Shown: positions 20,904 to 33,916, counted from the first letter of the stretch. The stretch: DNA of 64,000 nucleotides from Deinococcus puniceus (GCF_001644565.1 NZ_CP011387.1:72501-136500), one strand, 5' to 3'. The notes: generated by a model not told the origin, from the letters alone. Numbers and translations are program-made.

Positions 20904-21986
20904 ATGAGAGCGCATGTCACCAAAAAAATCTTGAGCGAAGGTCTAGGACTTCTTGAGCGTGTGATCCCCAGCCGCAGCAGCAACCCCCTGCTCACTTCAT
21001 TGAAAGTCGAAGCCACAGAAGCGGGCCTGACCCTCAGCGGCACGAATCTGGAAATCGACCTGTCCTGCTTCGTGCCAGCAGAAGTTCAAAATCCGCAAAA
21101 CTTTGTCATTCCAGCCCACTTGTTCGCCCAGATCGTCCGCAGCTTGGGCGGCGAACTCGTGGAACTGGAATTGACGGGGAATGAGCTTGCTGTGCGTGCT
21201 GGCGGCTCAAATTTTAAATTGCAAACCGGGGATTTTGAAGCTTACCCGCCCTTGTCGTTCCCCACGCAAGCCGACGTGAGTCTGGACGCCGGGGAACTGT
21301 CGCGGGCTTTTGGTAGCGTGCGTTATGCCGCCAGCAACGAGGCTTTTCAAGCCGTCTTCCGGGGAATCAAGTTGGAACACCGGGGCGAAACAGCGCGGGT
21401 GGTGGCGTCTGACGGCTACCGCGTGGCCATTCGGGACTTTCCGGCCAGCGGCGACGGCAAAAATCTGATCGTGCCTGCCCGCAGCGCCGATGAGCTGATT
21501 CGCGTGCTGAAGGACGGCGAGGCCCGGTTTACCTACGGCGAAGGCATGCTGACCGTGACCACAGACCGCGTCCGTATGAACCTGAAACTGCTTGACGGCG
21601 ACTTCCCCGACTACGAGCGGGTGATCCCCAAAGACATCCGCTTGCAGGTCACGCTGCCTGCCACCGCACTCAAGGACGCTGTGAACCGCGTGGCTGTGCT
21701 GGCCGACAAAAACGCCAACAACCGAGTCGAGTTTCAAGTCTCTCAAGGCAAGCTCCTTCTGGCTGCCGAGGGCGACTATGGGCGTGCCCAAGACACGCTG
21801 GACGTGGTGCAGGGCGGCACCGAACCCGCCATGAGCTTGGCATTCAACGCGAGGCACGTGCTTGACGCCCTCGGCCCAATCGAGGGCGACGCCGAACTTT
21901 TGTTCAGCGGCTCCACAAGCCCCGCTATCTTCCGTGCAAGCGGCGGAGGCGGCTACATGGCAGTCATGGTCACGCTGCGCGTCTGA
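20904..21986 (+). CDS. dnaN: DNA polymerase III beta subunit (sliding clamp)
   Basis: The ring-shaped processivity clamp that tethers DNA polymerase III to DNA. The 360-residue protein starts [30 protein letters not shown] and has the three-domain clamp length. The C-terminal [10 protein letters not shown] provides the conserved end of the partner-binding pocket. The start at 20904 follows AGAGGT at a proper distance. An in-frame ATG at 20847 would add 19 unconserved residues. The gene lies directly downstream of the origin DUE, the classic dnaA-oriC-dnaN order. Confidence 0.95.
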   Translation: MRAHVTKKILSEGLGLLERVIPSRSSNPLLTSLKVEATEAGLTLSGTNLEIDLSCFVPAEVQNPQNFVIPAHLFAQIVRSLGGELVELELTGNELAVRAGGSNFKLQTGDFEAYPPLSFPTQADVSLDAGELSRAFGSVRYAASNEAFQAVFRGIKLEHRGETARVVASDGYRVAIRDFPASGDGKNLIVPARSADELIRVLKDGEARFTYGEGMLTVTTDRVRMNLKLLDGDFPDYERVIPKDIRLQVTLPATALKDAVNRVAVLADKNANNRVEFQVSQGKLLLAAEGDYGRAQDTLDVVQGGTEPAMSLAFNARHVLDALGPIEGDAELLFSGSTSPAIFRASGGGGYMAVMVTLRV

Positions 21987-22157
21987 GGGGCCAGTGAGAG
22001 GCGGCACGGGCATCTGCTGAGGCTGCCCTTCGACTCAGATTCTGTTCGCTGAGATAGTTCCCGACTAGTTTCACTGAATGCCAATACGGGTGACCACGTT
22101 AGACCGGGTGCATCCACACCTGACACGGGGCGCTTATAGTGTTCTAAGTACACCTAG

Positions 22158-23501
<1,344 letters not shown>

Positions 23502-23646
23502 AGCTTGCGCTGGCCCAAAGCAGGTGGGCGGCGGGGCCATGACCCTTGCCGCCCATCTGTTCAGAACAGTTTGGAATCCTTTCCAGCAGCACTGTCAGCA
23601 GCGACCCAACCAGAGCAGCCTCTCCCGCACAAAGCAGGTAACCCAC

Positions 23647-25098
23647 ATGAAGCATTTTGACCGCGCTACCAAAATTGTTGCCACCATCGGCCCCGCCAGC
23701 CGCAGCCCCGAGGTCTTGGGTCGCATGATCGACGCGGGCCTGAACGTGGTTCGTATGAATTTCAGTCACGGCGATCCCGATGACCACCGCCAGACTTTCG
23801 AGATGGTTCGTAAGTTGGCCGCCGAAAAAGAAGTGAGCATCGGTATCTTGCAAGATTTGCAGGGGCCGAAGATTCGCGTGGCCCGTTTTGCGGAAGGTGC
23901 GGTCACGCTGGTCAAGGGCCAGAAATTCATCATCACGATGGATGACGATGTGGAAGGCAACGCCGAGCGCGTGGGCACCACCTACAAGGGCTTGGCCCAG
24001 GACGTGCACCCCGGTATGGCCCTGCTGCTCGACGACGGCAACATGGCCCTGCGTGTGGACGGCGTGCGTGGCAACGATGTGCAAACTACGGTGGTCGTGG
24101 GCGGCGTCCTGAAAAACAACAAGGGCATCAACGTGCCTGAAGCCGACCTGTCTGTGCCCGCTCTGTCTGATAAAGACGTGCAGGACATGGAATTTGGCGC
24201 ACAACTCGGCGTAGATTGGGTAGCCCTCTCCTTCGTTCGCAGCCGCGACGATCTGCTCTTGGCCCGCCACTACCTGTCACGCTTTGGCAGCCGCGCCAAG
24301 CTGATGGCCAAAATCGAGAAGCCGCAAGCCGTAGACCGCTTCGAGGACATCCTCAAAGAGGTGGACGGCATCATGGTGGCACGCGGCGATCTGGGCGTAG
24401 AAATGCGTGCAGAACAGGTGCCCACCATCCAGAAGCGCATTATCCGGATGTGCCGTGAAGCAGGCAAGCCCGTGATTACGGCCACCCAAATGCTGGAAAG
24501 CATGATCAGCCTGCCGCGCCCCACCCGCGCCGAGGCGTCGGACGTGGCCAACGCCATCTACGACGGCACCGACGCCGTGATGCTGTCGGCAGAGTCGGCG
24601 GCGGGGCAGTATCCGGTGGAGTCGGTAGCGATGATGGACAGAATCGCCCGTGAAGCCGAAGGCAGCGAGCATTACCAGATGTTGCAGCGTCAATTGGTGG
24701 TCGACACCGAACTGGCGCAGGATTCTATCGCTTACGCGGCCTGTACCATCGGTGAGAAGCTGGACTCGCCCGCCATCGTGACCTTTACCAGCACGGGCGG
24801 CGCGGCGGCCCGCATTGCCAAGAACCGGCCCCCACTGGCGATTCTGGCCCTCACGCCCAACATCCAGACGCGTGACCAGTTGGCGCTGTCTTGGGGCGTC
24901 GTGCCTATGCTCAGCGAAGACCCCCGCGACACCGACGACATGGTTCGCATTGCCAATGACGAACTAAAAAAGAGCGGGCTGGCCGATGTGGGAGACCGCT
25001 ACGTGATCACGGCGGGCGTGCCCTTCGGCGTGCGCGGCACCACCAACATGCTGCGCGTTGAGCGGTTGCGCGAAGAGGACATGAGCGACAGGGTCTAA
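23647..25098 (+). CDS. pyk: pyruvate kinase
   Basis: Converts phosphoenolpyruvate and ADP to pyruvate and ATP. The 483-residue protein starts MKHFDRATKIVATIGPASRSPEVL. It has LQDLQGPKIRVARF, the active-site lysine region KLMAKIEKPQAVDRFEDIL, MVARGDLGVEM, and an ATQMLESMI helix, followed by the C-terminal allosteric domain. The frame is open further upstream through the eno end, but similarity and the AGGTAA ribosome-binding site fix the start at 23647. It follows eno by 145 bp, so both steps of lower glycolysis can be transcribed together. Confidence 0.96.
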   Translation: MKHFDRATKIVATIGPASRSPEVLGRMIDAGLNVVRMNFSHGDPDDHRQTFEMVRKLAAEKEVSIGILQDLQGPKIRVARFAEGAVTLVKGQKFIITMDDDVEGNAERVGTTYKGLAQDVHPGMALLLDDGNMALRVDGVRGNDVQTTVVVGGVLKNNKGINVPEADLSVPALSDKDVQDMEFGAQLGVDWVALSFVRSRDDLLLARHYLSRFGSRAKLMAKIEKPQAVDRFEDILKEVDGIMVARGDLGVEMRAEQVPTIQKRIIRMCREAGKPVITATQMLESMISLPRPTRAEASDVANAIYDGTDAVMLSAESAAGQYPVESVAMMDRIAREAEGSEHYQMLQRQLVVDTELAQDSIAYAACTIGEKLDSPAIVTFTSTGGAAARIAKNRPPLAILALTPNIQTRDQLALSWGVVPMLSEDPRDTDDMVRIANDELKKSGLADVGDRYVITAGVPFGVRGTTNMLRVERLREEDMSDRV

Positions 25099-25110
25099 TC
25101 CTCAGCTCGC

Positions 25111-25155
25111 CCTGACCGTCCCCGTTGCCAAGTGTGATGGGGCGGTCAGGCTTTT
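25111..25155 (+). terminator. rho-independent terminator of pyk
   Basis: CCTGACCG-t-CCCC (111-123 of this kb) pairs with GGGGCGGTCAGG (25139-25150) and is followed by CTTTT. It lies 13 nt after the pyk stop. Its T-tract runs into the first DnaA box of the second cluster. Confidence 0.75.
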
Positions 25156-25279
25156 ATCCACAGGGACGCGGTTTATCCACACGCTCCCTGTGGATAACTC
25201 TTGGGTACGAGTCGAGGTTTTTGCACTCCAGCACGTTATCCACAGCCTGCGGAGGTTGTCCACACCTTCCTGTGCATAA
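25154..25279. promoter_or_regulatory. second DnaA-box cluster (six sites in 126 bp)
   Basis: The gap between convergent pyk and tyrS holds four exact DnaA boxes: TTATCCACA at 25154, 25173 and 25236, and TGTGGATAA at 25189. Two one-mismatch sites follow, TTGTCCACA at 25256 and TGTGCATAA at 25271. There is no trio or AT-rich DUE, so it is not a second unwinding site. It could bind DnaA as a titration or control locus. It is 4.4 kb from oriC. Confidence 0.75.
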
Positions 25280-25371
25280 CTTTGCCCCTACAGCGCCAAA
25301 TCCAGCCAGTTGGGGGGAGAGGCCAGAAGGCGCTGTGAGGCCCATGAAGGCCCCGTGAAGATTGTTCTGGC

Positions 25372-26691
<1,320 letters not shown>

Positions 26692-26826
26692 TTACGCCAG
26701 ACGCCCCGACTTGCGGCGGGGTGAATACGGCGGGCGCGGGAACGTCATAGACGCAGGGTAGCACAGCCTCGGCAGCACGCCTTTGCAGCACAGCCTCGCC
26801 ACGTCCCGCTTCTCTGGAACACGCTC

Positions 26827-26867
26827 AAAAACGGCGCAGCCCCCGCCGGAAACAGGCGGGGGGCGCG
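26827..26867 (-). terminator. upstream terminator-like hairpin in the tyrS leader
   Basis: On the minus strand a GC-rich stem (CGC-GCCCCCCGCC against GGCGGGGGC-TGCG, with small bulges) is followed by TTTTT. It would end a transcript of about 145 nt begun at the promoter at 26979-27007. Confidence 0.6.
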
Positions 26868-26978
26868 GGTTAAGACTGAAGTTGGGTCAGGCGTCGCCTC
26901 ATTGGTATCTGGGGAAAACGGTGATCCCTCCGGGTTGGGGAACAAGTGCACCGATGGCACTTCCATTCCGGTAACAGC

Positions 26979-27007
26979 ATAATATGATACAGACAGAATC
27001 TTGTCAA
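26979..27007 (-). promoter_or_regulatory. strong sigma-70 promoter driving the tyrS leader
   Basis: On the minus strand a perfect -35 TTGACA (rc at 27002-27007), 17-nt spacer and -10 TATTAT (rc at 26979-26984) predict initiation near 26972. The surrounding 100 bp are notably AT-rich. This is one of the best consensus promoters in the window. Confidence 0.75.
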
Positions 27008-27167
27008 CAGATATGTGAATATATTCTTAGTCACAAATACACCAGACAGCCTGAGAGTCTGCTGAGAGCGGTAGGCTGAGGTATATGCCAACGCATACTC
27101 GGCACCTAGGCCAAGTGGCGTATTCCCCTAGTTGGCCTTCTGGTCTTCTCCGGTGCAGGATGTCGCT

Positions 27168-28106
27168 ATGTCGGAATCACACGGCTTGCCCTCCCACACG
27201 CCATTCACACTACGCCCCTTCCAGAATGCCGATGCCGAGGCGGTGGCTCAACTCGTGACGGACAGTGTGCGCGGGCATTGGAGCTACAACGCCGAACAGT
27301 TTCAGGAAGACGTGCAGCCAGACCGTTTGCGGTGGGTGGCCGAGCAGGGGGGGCGCGTGGTGGCAATGGCCCGCCTCGCCCCGTTCGGTTCCGGTGCGCC
27401 CGACGCCCTGCGCCTAGATTTGGCAGGTGACGGCGCGGCATTCACGCCGCTGTATCTGGCCTTGCTGGGCCGCCTGCCCGCCGGATTCACGCGCCTGCTG
27501 GGCGTGACCCGCGAAGATTGGCCCGAACAAATGGGCTTTTTTGGGGCGGCAGGATTCCGCAACGCTTGGCAATCGTGGGGCGCACATCTGGACTTGGCAG
27601 GTTTTGAATTTCTCCCCTATCAGCCGCTAGAGGAACGCCTGTTTTTGGACGGCTACGAGGTGGAACGCTTGGAGCAAGATGCAGAGGACTCCGACTGGGC
27701 CGCACTGCATACTCTCTATGAACAGGGCAGCGCCGACGCCCCGCGTAACCCCACCACTACGCCGGACGTACTGAACGCCGCCGAACTGCGCGACATGGTG
27801 CGCCGTGAAGAAGTGGCCTTCGTGGTGCGTTGGCGTGGGCAAATTGTGGCCAGCACCCGCCTAACGCCACGCGGTACGGAGGTAGAAACTGAACACACCG
27901 TCACTCATGCTGCCCACCGTTCACGCGGCCTCGCCACCTTGGTCAAGGCCCGCGCCCTCGCTTGGGCCAAAGCCGAGGGGTTTTTGGCGGCTGGCACGGG
28001 GGGCACAGTGCTGAACCTGCCCATGTTGCGCGTCAATGCCCGCCTCGGCTACGTGCCGGAACCGATGTGGGTGACTTGGGAGCGGGGATTAGTGGGGCTG
28101 GTCTAA
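27168..28106 (+). CDS. double-domain GNAT acetyltransferase
   Basis: A 312-residue protein with two GNAT folds. The first (about 1-150) starts FTLRPFQNADAEAVAQLV and is degenerate. The second (about 170-312) has the acetyl-CoA loop VTHAAHRSRGLATLVKARALAWAKAEG followed by NLPMLRVNARLGYVPEPMW, so it is likely the active domain. The substrate is unknown. ATG 27168 is chosen over an upstream TTG. The stop codon is part of a GTCTAAGGGTCAAGGGTCTAA repeat, so the end of the gene overlaps a dispersed element. Confidence 0.85.
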   Translation: MSESHGLPSHTPFTLRPFQNADAEAVAQLVTDSVRGHWSYNAEQFQEDVQPDRLRWVAEQGGRVVAMARLAPFGSGAPDALRLDLAGDGAAFTPLYLALLGRLPAGFTRLLGVTREDWPEQMGFFGAAGFRNAWQSWGAHLDLAGFEFLPYQPLEERLFLDGYEVERLEQDAEDSDWAALHTLYEQGSADAPRNPTTTPDVLNAAELRDMVRREEVAFVVRWRGQIVASTRLTPRGTEVETEHTVTHAAHRSRGLATLVKARALAWAKAEGFLAAGTGGTVLNLPMLRVNARLGYVPEPMWVTWERGLVGLV

Positions 28107-28121
28107 GGGTCAAGGGTCTAA
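28101..28121. repeat. AGACCCTTAGAC-type repeat overlapping a stop codon
   Basis: GTCTAAGGGTCAAGGGTCTA covers the last codon and TAA of the GNAT gene and continues into the gap before truA. Confidence 0.5.
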
Positions 28122-28957
28122 AAACTGCTAAAAAGACTGGTTGACTGGCTCCTATACACTACTTTCCCGTACTCTGCCCCGCTGAAGGTCAGGCCGTGTG
28201 CGGGCACGTTTGCGCCTGCGCGGGCGCGTTCGCCGCCGCTAAGAATGTCGGCGGTTTGGGCAGGACTGAGTTGGCCTTGTCCCGCCAGCAGCAGCGTGCC
28301 CACCAAACCGCGCACCATATGGCGCAGAAAACTTTCGCCCTGTACGTGTATTTCCCAAAGCTCACTTGTTCTCCTGACTTCCAACTCTCGCAGTTCGCGC
28401 ACGGTATGGCGGTCTTCACGGGTGGCGAAGGCGGCAAAATCGTGGGTGCCGATCAGGGCGGCGGCGGCGGCGTTCATGGCTTCTGCGTTCAGTGGCGCGG
28501 ACACGTGCAGGGCGCGGTCTGCCCACATCGGGTGGCGTTGCGGGGCCGTCCAGAGGCGGTAAATGTAGGCGCGGCCCGTGCAGCGAAAGCGGGCATGAAA
28601 GTTGGCCGGAGCAGGTGCGGCGTCCAGCACGGCCAGATCAGAGGGAAGGTGGGCATTCAGCGCGCGGGCCAATCGTTGCGGGGCAAGGCGAAAGCTGTCT
28701 GGCACGTCTATATGCACGGGCATGGCGTCGGCATGAACCCCGGCATCGGTGCGCCCCGCCGCCACCGGACGCGCCGACTCGCCCGCGCCCAGCCGCGCAA
28801 AAGCCTCGTGCAAGGTGTCCTGCACCGTGCGGGTCTGGGGCTGAGACTGCCAACCCGCGAACTCTGCGCCGTGATAGGCCACCGTGAGGCGCAGACGGAT
28901 GAATCCGGCGGGCGGGGCAAACAGGGGGGCGTCGGGCAAGACAGCATCGGCGGACAC
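28118..28957 (-). CDS. truA: tRNA pseudouridine synthase A
   Basis: Makes pseudouridine 38-40 in the tRNA anticodon stem. The 279-residue protein has the catalytic aspartate in GRTDAGVHA (Asp71), the N-terminal [21 protein letters not shown], and [13 protein letters not shown], and [14 protein letters not shown] later. The GTG start follows a TAGCCT box by 6 nt, so the mRNA is leaderless. The gene is convergent with the GNAT gene and divergent from the LysM/M23 gene. Confidence 0.95.
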   Translation of the reverse strand: MSADAVLPDAPLFAPPAGFIRLRLTVAYHGAEFAGWQSQPQTRTVQDTLHEAFARLGAGESARPVAAGRTDAGVHADAMPVHIDVPDSFRLAPQRLARALNAHLPSDLAVLDAAPAPANFHARFRCTGRAYIYRLWTAPQRHPMWADRALHVSAPLNAEAMNAAAAALIGTHDFAAFATREDRHTVRELRELEVRRTSELWEIHVQGESFLRHMVRGLVGTLLLAGQGQLSPAQTADILSGGERARAGANVPAHGLTFSGAEYGKVVYRSQSTSLFSSF

Positions 28958-28963
28958 TGCAAC

Positions 28964-28969
28964 AGGCTA
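28964..28969 (-). promoter_or_regulatory. -10 box of leaderless truA
   Basis: TAGCCT on the minus strand, 6 nt before the GTG at 28957. Confidence 0.5.
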
Positions 28970-29023
28970 GCCGATAGAGGCGTGCGGGGAAACGGCTCTC
29001 AGCTTATTTGGCCGCCAGATGGG

Positions 29024-29029
29024 TATCCT
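29024..29029 (+). promoter_or_regulatory. -10 box deciding the start of the LysM/M23 gene
   Basis: TATCCT is followed by 7 nt and GTG at 29037. It lies downstream of an in-frame ATG at 29019, so it argues for the GTG as the true, leaderless start. Confidence 0.55.
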
Positions 29030-29036
29030 GTGGCTT

Positions 29037-29891
<855 letters not shown>

Positions 29892-29963
29892 TCGCTTAAT
29901 CGGCTCCACCAGAGCGTGACATCTTTTCCTCGACTCTCGACCCTTCGACGCTTTTTCCCGCTC

Positions 29964-31748
29964 TCAGATGTAATCCGTATCCATCCTTCTCTTGAAGAGG
30001 CTTTGCTTGGCCTGCTTGGTTGTCTGCTGCTCTACAAAATGCTGATCGGTGAGGCGGTGCAGCGTCCGGCGTTCGGCCACCCAGCCGGTATGCGGCAGAT
30101 GCGGCAAAAACAGCCCCGGCGCGGCGGCCACTGCGCTGGGCCGCTGTACATCTAGCGCCACAGGCACCAGCAGCGTGTAGGTCGGAGAGCGTCTGGGGCC
30201 GCCCACGCGCACGGCGTCCGGGCCAAAGTGCGTGCGGAGTTCGGCCAGAGCCTGCCGGAACAGGGCCAACGCCAGTTTGGGCGGCAGATCGGGAAACAGA
30301 TCGAGTTCGGCCTGCGTGCGGGTCACCTCGCCCTGCAAGGTCAGGTAGGCGATGAGGAGCGAGGTTTCGGGCCAGCGCAGGGGAACGGGCTGCCCGCTCC
30401 GGCGCAACGTGGCCTGTCCCAGCGTGTCCAGCGTCCAGCCTGCAGAGGCCTCTGCAGGCGCTGACCCCCGCCGATTTGCCGCTCCGTAAGCCAGCTCTGC
30501 CCAACCGCTCAGGTCAGGCTCCAGCGCCGCCAACTGCATCAGCGTGGTCAGTTCTGCAAGGTCAGGGGCCAGCTGCCACGGAGCGGTCAGTTCCAACAGA
30601 GCGGGCAGGGCTTCCCGTAGGCCGCTCAGGGCTTCTGGCACGCGGTTCTGGCGGTACAACAGGTCGGCGCGGTGCAGGCCGACCCTCACCCTCAGCGGGG
30701 GCGGCAAACTGTCGGGGTCGCTGAGGGCCGCGTCTAGGTCGCGCAGGGCGGGGGGGTCGTGGTGCTGGCGGCGCAGCAGAATGCCCCGGCAGGCCCAGTC
30801 ACGCGGCCCAGTGGCGCGGGGAAACAGAGGATAGGCGTGCATGGCGGCCAGAGCGGCGCGGTGTGCGCCCAGTACACTCAGGCGTTCGGCCAGAGCAAAA
30901 GCACAGCTGCGGCGCAGATCCACCCGCTCTACGGCCTCTAGAGCCTCGGCCAGTTCAGAGAGTGTGCCCACCGTGGCGTGACGGTGCAGCGCGGCCAACG
31001 CCTTGAGTGCCCGCGCATCGGGGCCGGGTGCGTCGGGCGTCGGCGTTTGCCGGTGCTGTTGCGCGGGCCTGTCGGCACTACCGGCTTCAGAAGTCACACT
31101 ACCGCTTTCAGAAGTGAGCAGTGCAGTCAGCGCCCATTCCGCTGTCCAAACTTCGGCCCAGACCTCGGCTGGAAGCGCGGCGTCTGTGTCTCCCTGTGCG
31201 GTGTCGCCGGGTGCCGTGTCGCTCTGAGCGGTGTTGCCCGGTGCAGTCAGAGCCGCCTGAAGTGCCCGCGCTGCCTGCGCCGCCTCGCCCGCCTCACGCA
31301 GGCCCCGCGCCAACGCCAGCCACAGATGCGGGGCCAACGGTGAAGGACTGGTAGAGGCGTCCTGCACGCACTGAAAGGCCCGCTGCCAGTTGTTCTGCTG
31401 GGGCCGGGTCGCAGCTTCACGCAAGGCGGCCCAGGCCCGCGCACAGGCCAAGGCCGCTTCCGCACTTGCATCGCCGCCCAAGCTCTGCTGGGTCAGGTGA
31501 GAGAGCGCCGCCGCCTCATGTCTCTCGGCAGAATCCCCTAAGCCTAAGAGCGCGTACATGTGCCCCAAGGTGGCCCGCGCCCAAGGATCGCCGCCCGCGT
31601 TGGCCCGCGCCATCGGCCAGAGTGCCTGCTGGATGCGGCCCGTTCCCAGCAATCTGAGGGCCTGTACACGCCAGTCGGACGCCCACTGAATCACCGCAGG
31701 CGACACAGGAACATCGTCGAACTCAGTGGGAGAGGGAGAGAGAGACAC
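29964..31748 (-). CDS. TPR-repeat protein with C-terminal SARP/OmpR-like winged helix
   Basis: A 594-residue protein. Most of it (about 30-430) is Ala/Leu-rich helical repeat of TPR type. A region near 445-525 reads LDTLGQATLRRSGQPVPLRWPETSLLIAYLTLQGEVTRTQAELDLFPDLPPKLALALFRQALAELRTHFG, which follows the DNA-binding domain of SARP/BTAD regulators. In SARPs that domain is N-terminal; here it is at the C-terminal side. The N-terminal part is rich in repeated Thr/Ala/Gly codons, with a GNTAQSDTAPGDTAQGDT low-complexity insert. It may be a transcription regulator sensing a partner through the TPRs. GTG start. Confidence 0.72.
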   Translation of the reverse strand: MSLSPSPTEFDDVPVSPAVIQWASDWRVQALRLLGTGRIQQALWPMARANAGGDPWARATLGHMYALLGLGDSAERHEAAALSHLTQQSLGGDASAEAALACARAWAALREAATRPQQNNWQRAFQCVQDASTSPSPLAPHLWLALARGLREAGEAAQAARALQAALTAPGNTAQSDTAPGDTAQGDTDAALPAEVWAEVWTAEWALTALLTSESGSVTSEAGSADRPAQQHRQTPTPDAPGPDARALKALAALHRHATVGTLSELAEALEAVERVDLRRSCAFALAERLSVLGAHRAALAAMHAYPLFPRATGPRDWACRGILLRRQHHDPPALRDLDAALSDPDSLPPPLRVRVGLHRADLLYRQNRVPEALSGLREALPALLELTAPWQLAPDLAELTTLMQLAALEPDLSGWAELAYGAANRRGSAPAEASAGWTLDTLGQATLRRSGQPVPLRWPETSLLIAYLTLQGEVTRTQAELDLFPDLPPKLALALFRQALAELRTHFGPDAVRVGGPRRSPTYTLLVPVALDVQRPSAVAAAPGLFLPHLPHTGWVAERRTLHRLTDQHFVEQQTTKQAKQSLFKRRMDTDYI

Positions 31749-31838
31749 GGTATGAACCGTAGCCTAGCGCGTCTGGAGAACAAAGAGAGCCGTTATTGAC
31801 AGGTCAGCCCCCAACTGGGTGAGGCCCGCTGGAGCCAG

Positions 31839-31844
31839 TAGCCT
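31839..31844 (+). promoter_or_regulatory. -10 box of a leaderless small gene
   Basis: TAGCCT lies 6 nt before the ATG at 31851. Confidence 0.5.
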
Positions 31845-31850
31845 AGGTCT

Positions 31851-32159
31851 ATGCCTGCCGCCCAGTCCGTTGCCACTCCGCCCGTTCAGGTGCAGTACGT
31901 GGAGGCCCGCGACAACGGCGACGGCCTGACCAGTGCCGCCCTCAGCGCCCACCTGAACCTGTTGCAGACCCAGCCCGGTTTCGTGGGGGCCGAATTGCTG
32001 GTGAGTCCCGCCCAACCGGGATTGCTGCTGATCGCCAGCCGGTGGGCCTGCCCCGCGCCCCAGCTCGCGCTGCCTGCCGGGGCCAAATCGTGGGTCTTCG
32101 AGGTGCAGGAATCGCGGGGTGCTGTGAGTGGTGAATGGGAAGGGCGTGGTGGCCGGTAG
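31851..32159 (+). CDS. small protein with antibiotic-biosynthesis-monooxygenase-like fold
   Basis: A 102-residue protein whose centre, AHLNLLQTQPGFVGAELLVSPAQPGLLLIASRW, follows the dimeric alpha-beta barrel (ABM) pattern of small monooxygenases and heme-handling proteins. This is moderate evidence only. The last residues (GAVSGEWEGRGGR) are encoded by the dispersed GTGAGTGGTGAATGGGAA repeat, so the original C-terminus has probably been replaced. The mRNA is likely leaderless. Confidence 0.6.
   Translation: MPAAQSVATPPVQVQYVEARDNGDGLTSAALSAHLNLLQTQPGFVGAELLVSPAQPGLLLIASRWACPAPQLALPAGAKSWVFEVQESRGAVSGEWEGRGGR
32119..32145. repeat. GTGAGTGGTGAATGGGAA repeat inside a coding end
   Basis: A copy of the dispersed intergenic repeat lies in frame at the 3' end of the ABM-like gene and encodes the residues VSGEWEG. 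Confidence 0.5.
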
Positions 32160-32198
32160 CTTTTTGCTTTTCCCACACTCCAGGTTCCACCCCCGTCC

Positions 32199-33608
32199 TC
32201 AGTTGTGCGTCATCTCCAGCGGGATCACCCACGCTGTAAATTCTTCGTCGGTGACGTAGCCTAAGGCCAACGCTGCTTCGCGCAGGCTGCTGCCTTCCTT
32301 ATGCGCTTTTTTGGCAATGGCGGCGGCCTTGTCGTACCCGATGTGCTTGTTCAGCGCCGTCACCTGCATCAGGTTGATGCTGAGGTTCTCCTCGATTTTG
32401 GCAAGGTTGGGCTCTATGCCCACCGCGCAGTTGTCGTTGAAGGCGAGACTGGCATCCGAAATCAGGCGAATGCTTTCCAGCACGGCGTGAACCATCACGG
32501 GCTTGAACACATTCAGCTGGAAGTTACCCTGACTGCCCGCGAAAGCAACGGTGGCGTCGTTACCGAACACGCGGGTCGCCACCATCGTCAGCGCCTCGCT
32601 CTGGGTGGGGTTCACCTTACCCGGCATGATGCTGGAGCCGGGTTCATTTTCGGGAATCACGATCTCACCGATGCCGTTGCGGGGGCCACTGGCGAGCCAG
32701 CGCACGTCGTTCGCCATTTTCATCAGTGCGCCTGCTAGCGTCCGCAAGGCTGCCGAGGTCTGCACCAATGCGTCGTGGGCGCTCAGGGCCGCGAATTTGT
32801 TTTCTGCCGAGCGGAAGGGAAAGCCCGTTTCAGCCTCGTACTTTTGCGCCGCCAGATCACCGAATTTGGGGTGTGCGTTCAGGCCCGTGCCGACTGCCGT
32901 GCCGCCGATGGCGAGGTCATACAATCCCGCTTCGGCGTGCTTCACTTCGGCTAGGGCGTAGTCCAGTTGCGCCACCCAGCCGCCGATTTCTTGACCCAGC
33001 GTGATGGGCGTGGCGTCTTGCAGGTGCGTTCGCCCCACTTTCACCAGTCCGGCGTGCTGCTCGGCTTTGGCGTGCAAGGTGTCGCGCAATTTACCCACGC
33101 TGCCGTACAGGCGGTGGTTCAATTCCAGCACCACGGCAATATGCATGGCAGTCGGAAACGTGTCGTTGCTGCTCTGGCCCCGGTTCACGTGGTCGTTGGG
33201 ATGCACGGGCGCTTTGCTGCCCAGCACGCCGCCCGCCAGTTCTATGGCGCGGTTGGAAATCACTTCGTTGGCGTTCATGTTGCTCTGCGTGCCGCTTCCG
33301 GTCTGAAACACCACCAGCGGAAAATGGCTGTCCAGCGTGCCCGCGATCACTTCGTCGGCGGCCCGCACGATCAGGTCAGCCACATCCTGCGGCAATTCGC
33401 CTAGGTCGGCATTGGCCTGCGCCGCGCCCTTTTTCAAAATCCCAAGTGCTTGAATAACGGGGCGGCCCCACACGAAGGTATCGCGCCCAATCGGGAAATT
33501 GTGAATGCTGCGCTCGGTCTGTGCGCCCCAATACCGGTCAGAGGCGACTTCCAGCTTGCCCATCGTATCGGACTCGGTGCGGGTTGCAGGTTGGCGGGTA
33601 TCGGTCAT
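32199..33608 (-). CDS. fumC: class II fumarate hydratase
   Basis: Iron-independent TCA-cycle enzyme that hydrates fumarate to malate. The 469-residue protein has the fumarase/aspartase signature [13 protein letters not shown] (near 326-338), a [14 protein letters not shown] loop with the catalytic histidine, and the [13 protein letters not shown] motif. The class II enzyme suits an oxidatively stressed organism. It is transcribed alone; the start is ATG with the family-typical [19 protein letters not shown] following a 15-residue extension. Confidence 0.95.
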   Translation of the reverse strand: MTDTRQPATRTESDTMGKLEVASDRYWGAQTERSIHNFPIGRDTFVWGRPVIQALGILKKGAAQANADLGELPQDVADLIVRAADEVIAGTLDSHFPLVVFQTGSGTQSNMNANEVISNRAIELAGGVLGSKAPVHPNDHVNRGQSSNDTFPTAMHIAVVLELNHRLYGSVGKLRDTLHAKAEQHAGLVKVGRTHLQDATPITLGQEIGGWVAQLDYALAEVKHAEAGLYDLAIGGTAVGTGLNAHPKFGDLAAQKYEAETGFPFRSAENKFAALSAHDALVQTSAALRTLAGALMKMANDVRWLASGPRNGIGEIVIPENEPGSSIMPGKVNPTQSEALTMVATRVFGNDATVAFAGSQGNFQLNVFKPVMVHAVLESIRLISDASLAFNDNCAVGIEPNLAKIEENLSINLMQVTALNKHIGYDKAAAIAKKAHKEGSSLREAALALGYVTDEEFTAWVIPLEMTHN

Positions 33609-33660
33609 GCGCTTAGTTTAACGGTGAGCGGCAAAGGGTGGGCGGAACATAGTTGCCGTT

Positions 33661-33690
33661 CTTAGACCCTCAGACTCTTGACCCTTAGAC
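33661..33690. repeat. AGACCCTTAGAC-type intergenic repeat
   Basis: CTTAGACCCTCAGACTCTTG and ACCCTTAGACG in the gap between fumC and ypdA. Confidence 0.55.
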
Positions 33691-33757
33691 GCCCTTCACG
33701 CCCCTAGCCAAGCCTCTCTTACGGTCTCCTCTCCCCTCCCCTGCCAGAATGGGCGGC

Positions 33758-33916
33758 ATGAGTGGTCTGATAAAAAATTGCGATGAGTCGAAGACGAATC
33801 CGACTTGCAAAGCTGCGCAGCAGAGCAGAGCGAGTGGCAAAAAGTACGGGCTGGCGGCGTTTGCTGAACATCCGGTGTCGTTGCAGATGTTCGGGAATCA
33901 GAGCGAGTCCGTATGA
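33758..33916 (+). CDS. possible 52-aa ORF coupled to ypdA
   Basis: An ATG frame starting [20 protein letters not shown] ends at a TGA that overlaps the ypdA start (ATGA). The composition (Lys, Asn, Ser, two Cys) and lower GC are unlike neighbouring genes. I recognise no family. The region could equally be ypdA leader or a repeat relic, and the 4-nt overlap could be chance. It is listed because it fills an otherwise empty 300-nt gap. Confidence 0.3.
   Translation: MSGLIKNCDESKTNPTCKAAQQSRASGKKYGLAAFAEHPVSLQMFGNQSESV

Noticed and set aside
26745..26966. 73-codon minus-strand ORF in the tyrS leader
   Set aside because: It starts 6 nt after the predicted transcription start, but it contains the GC-rich terminator hairpin and has no family resemblance; treated as leader.
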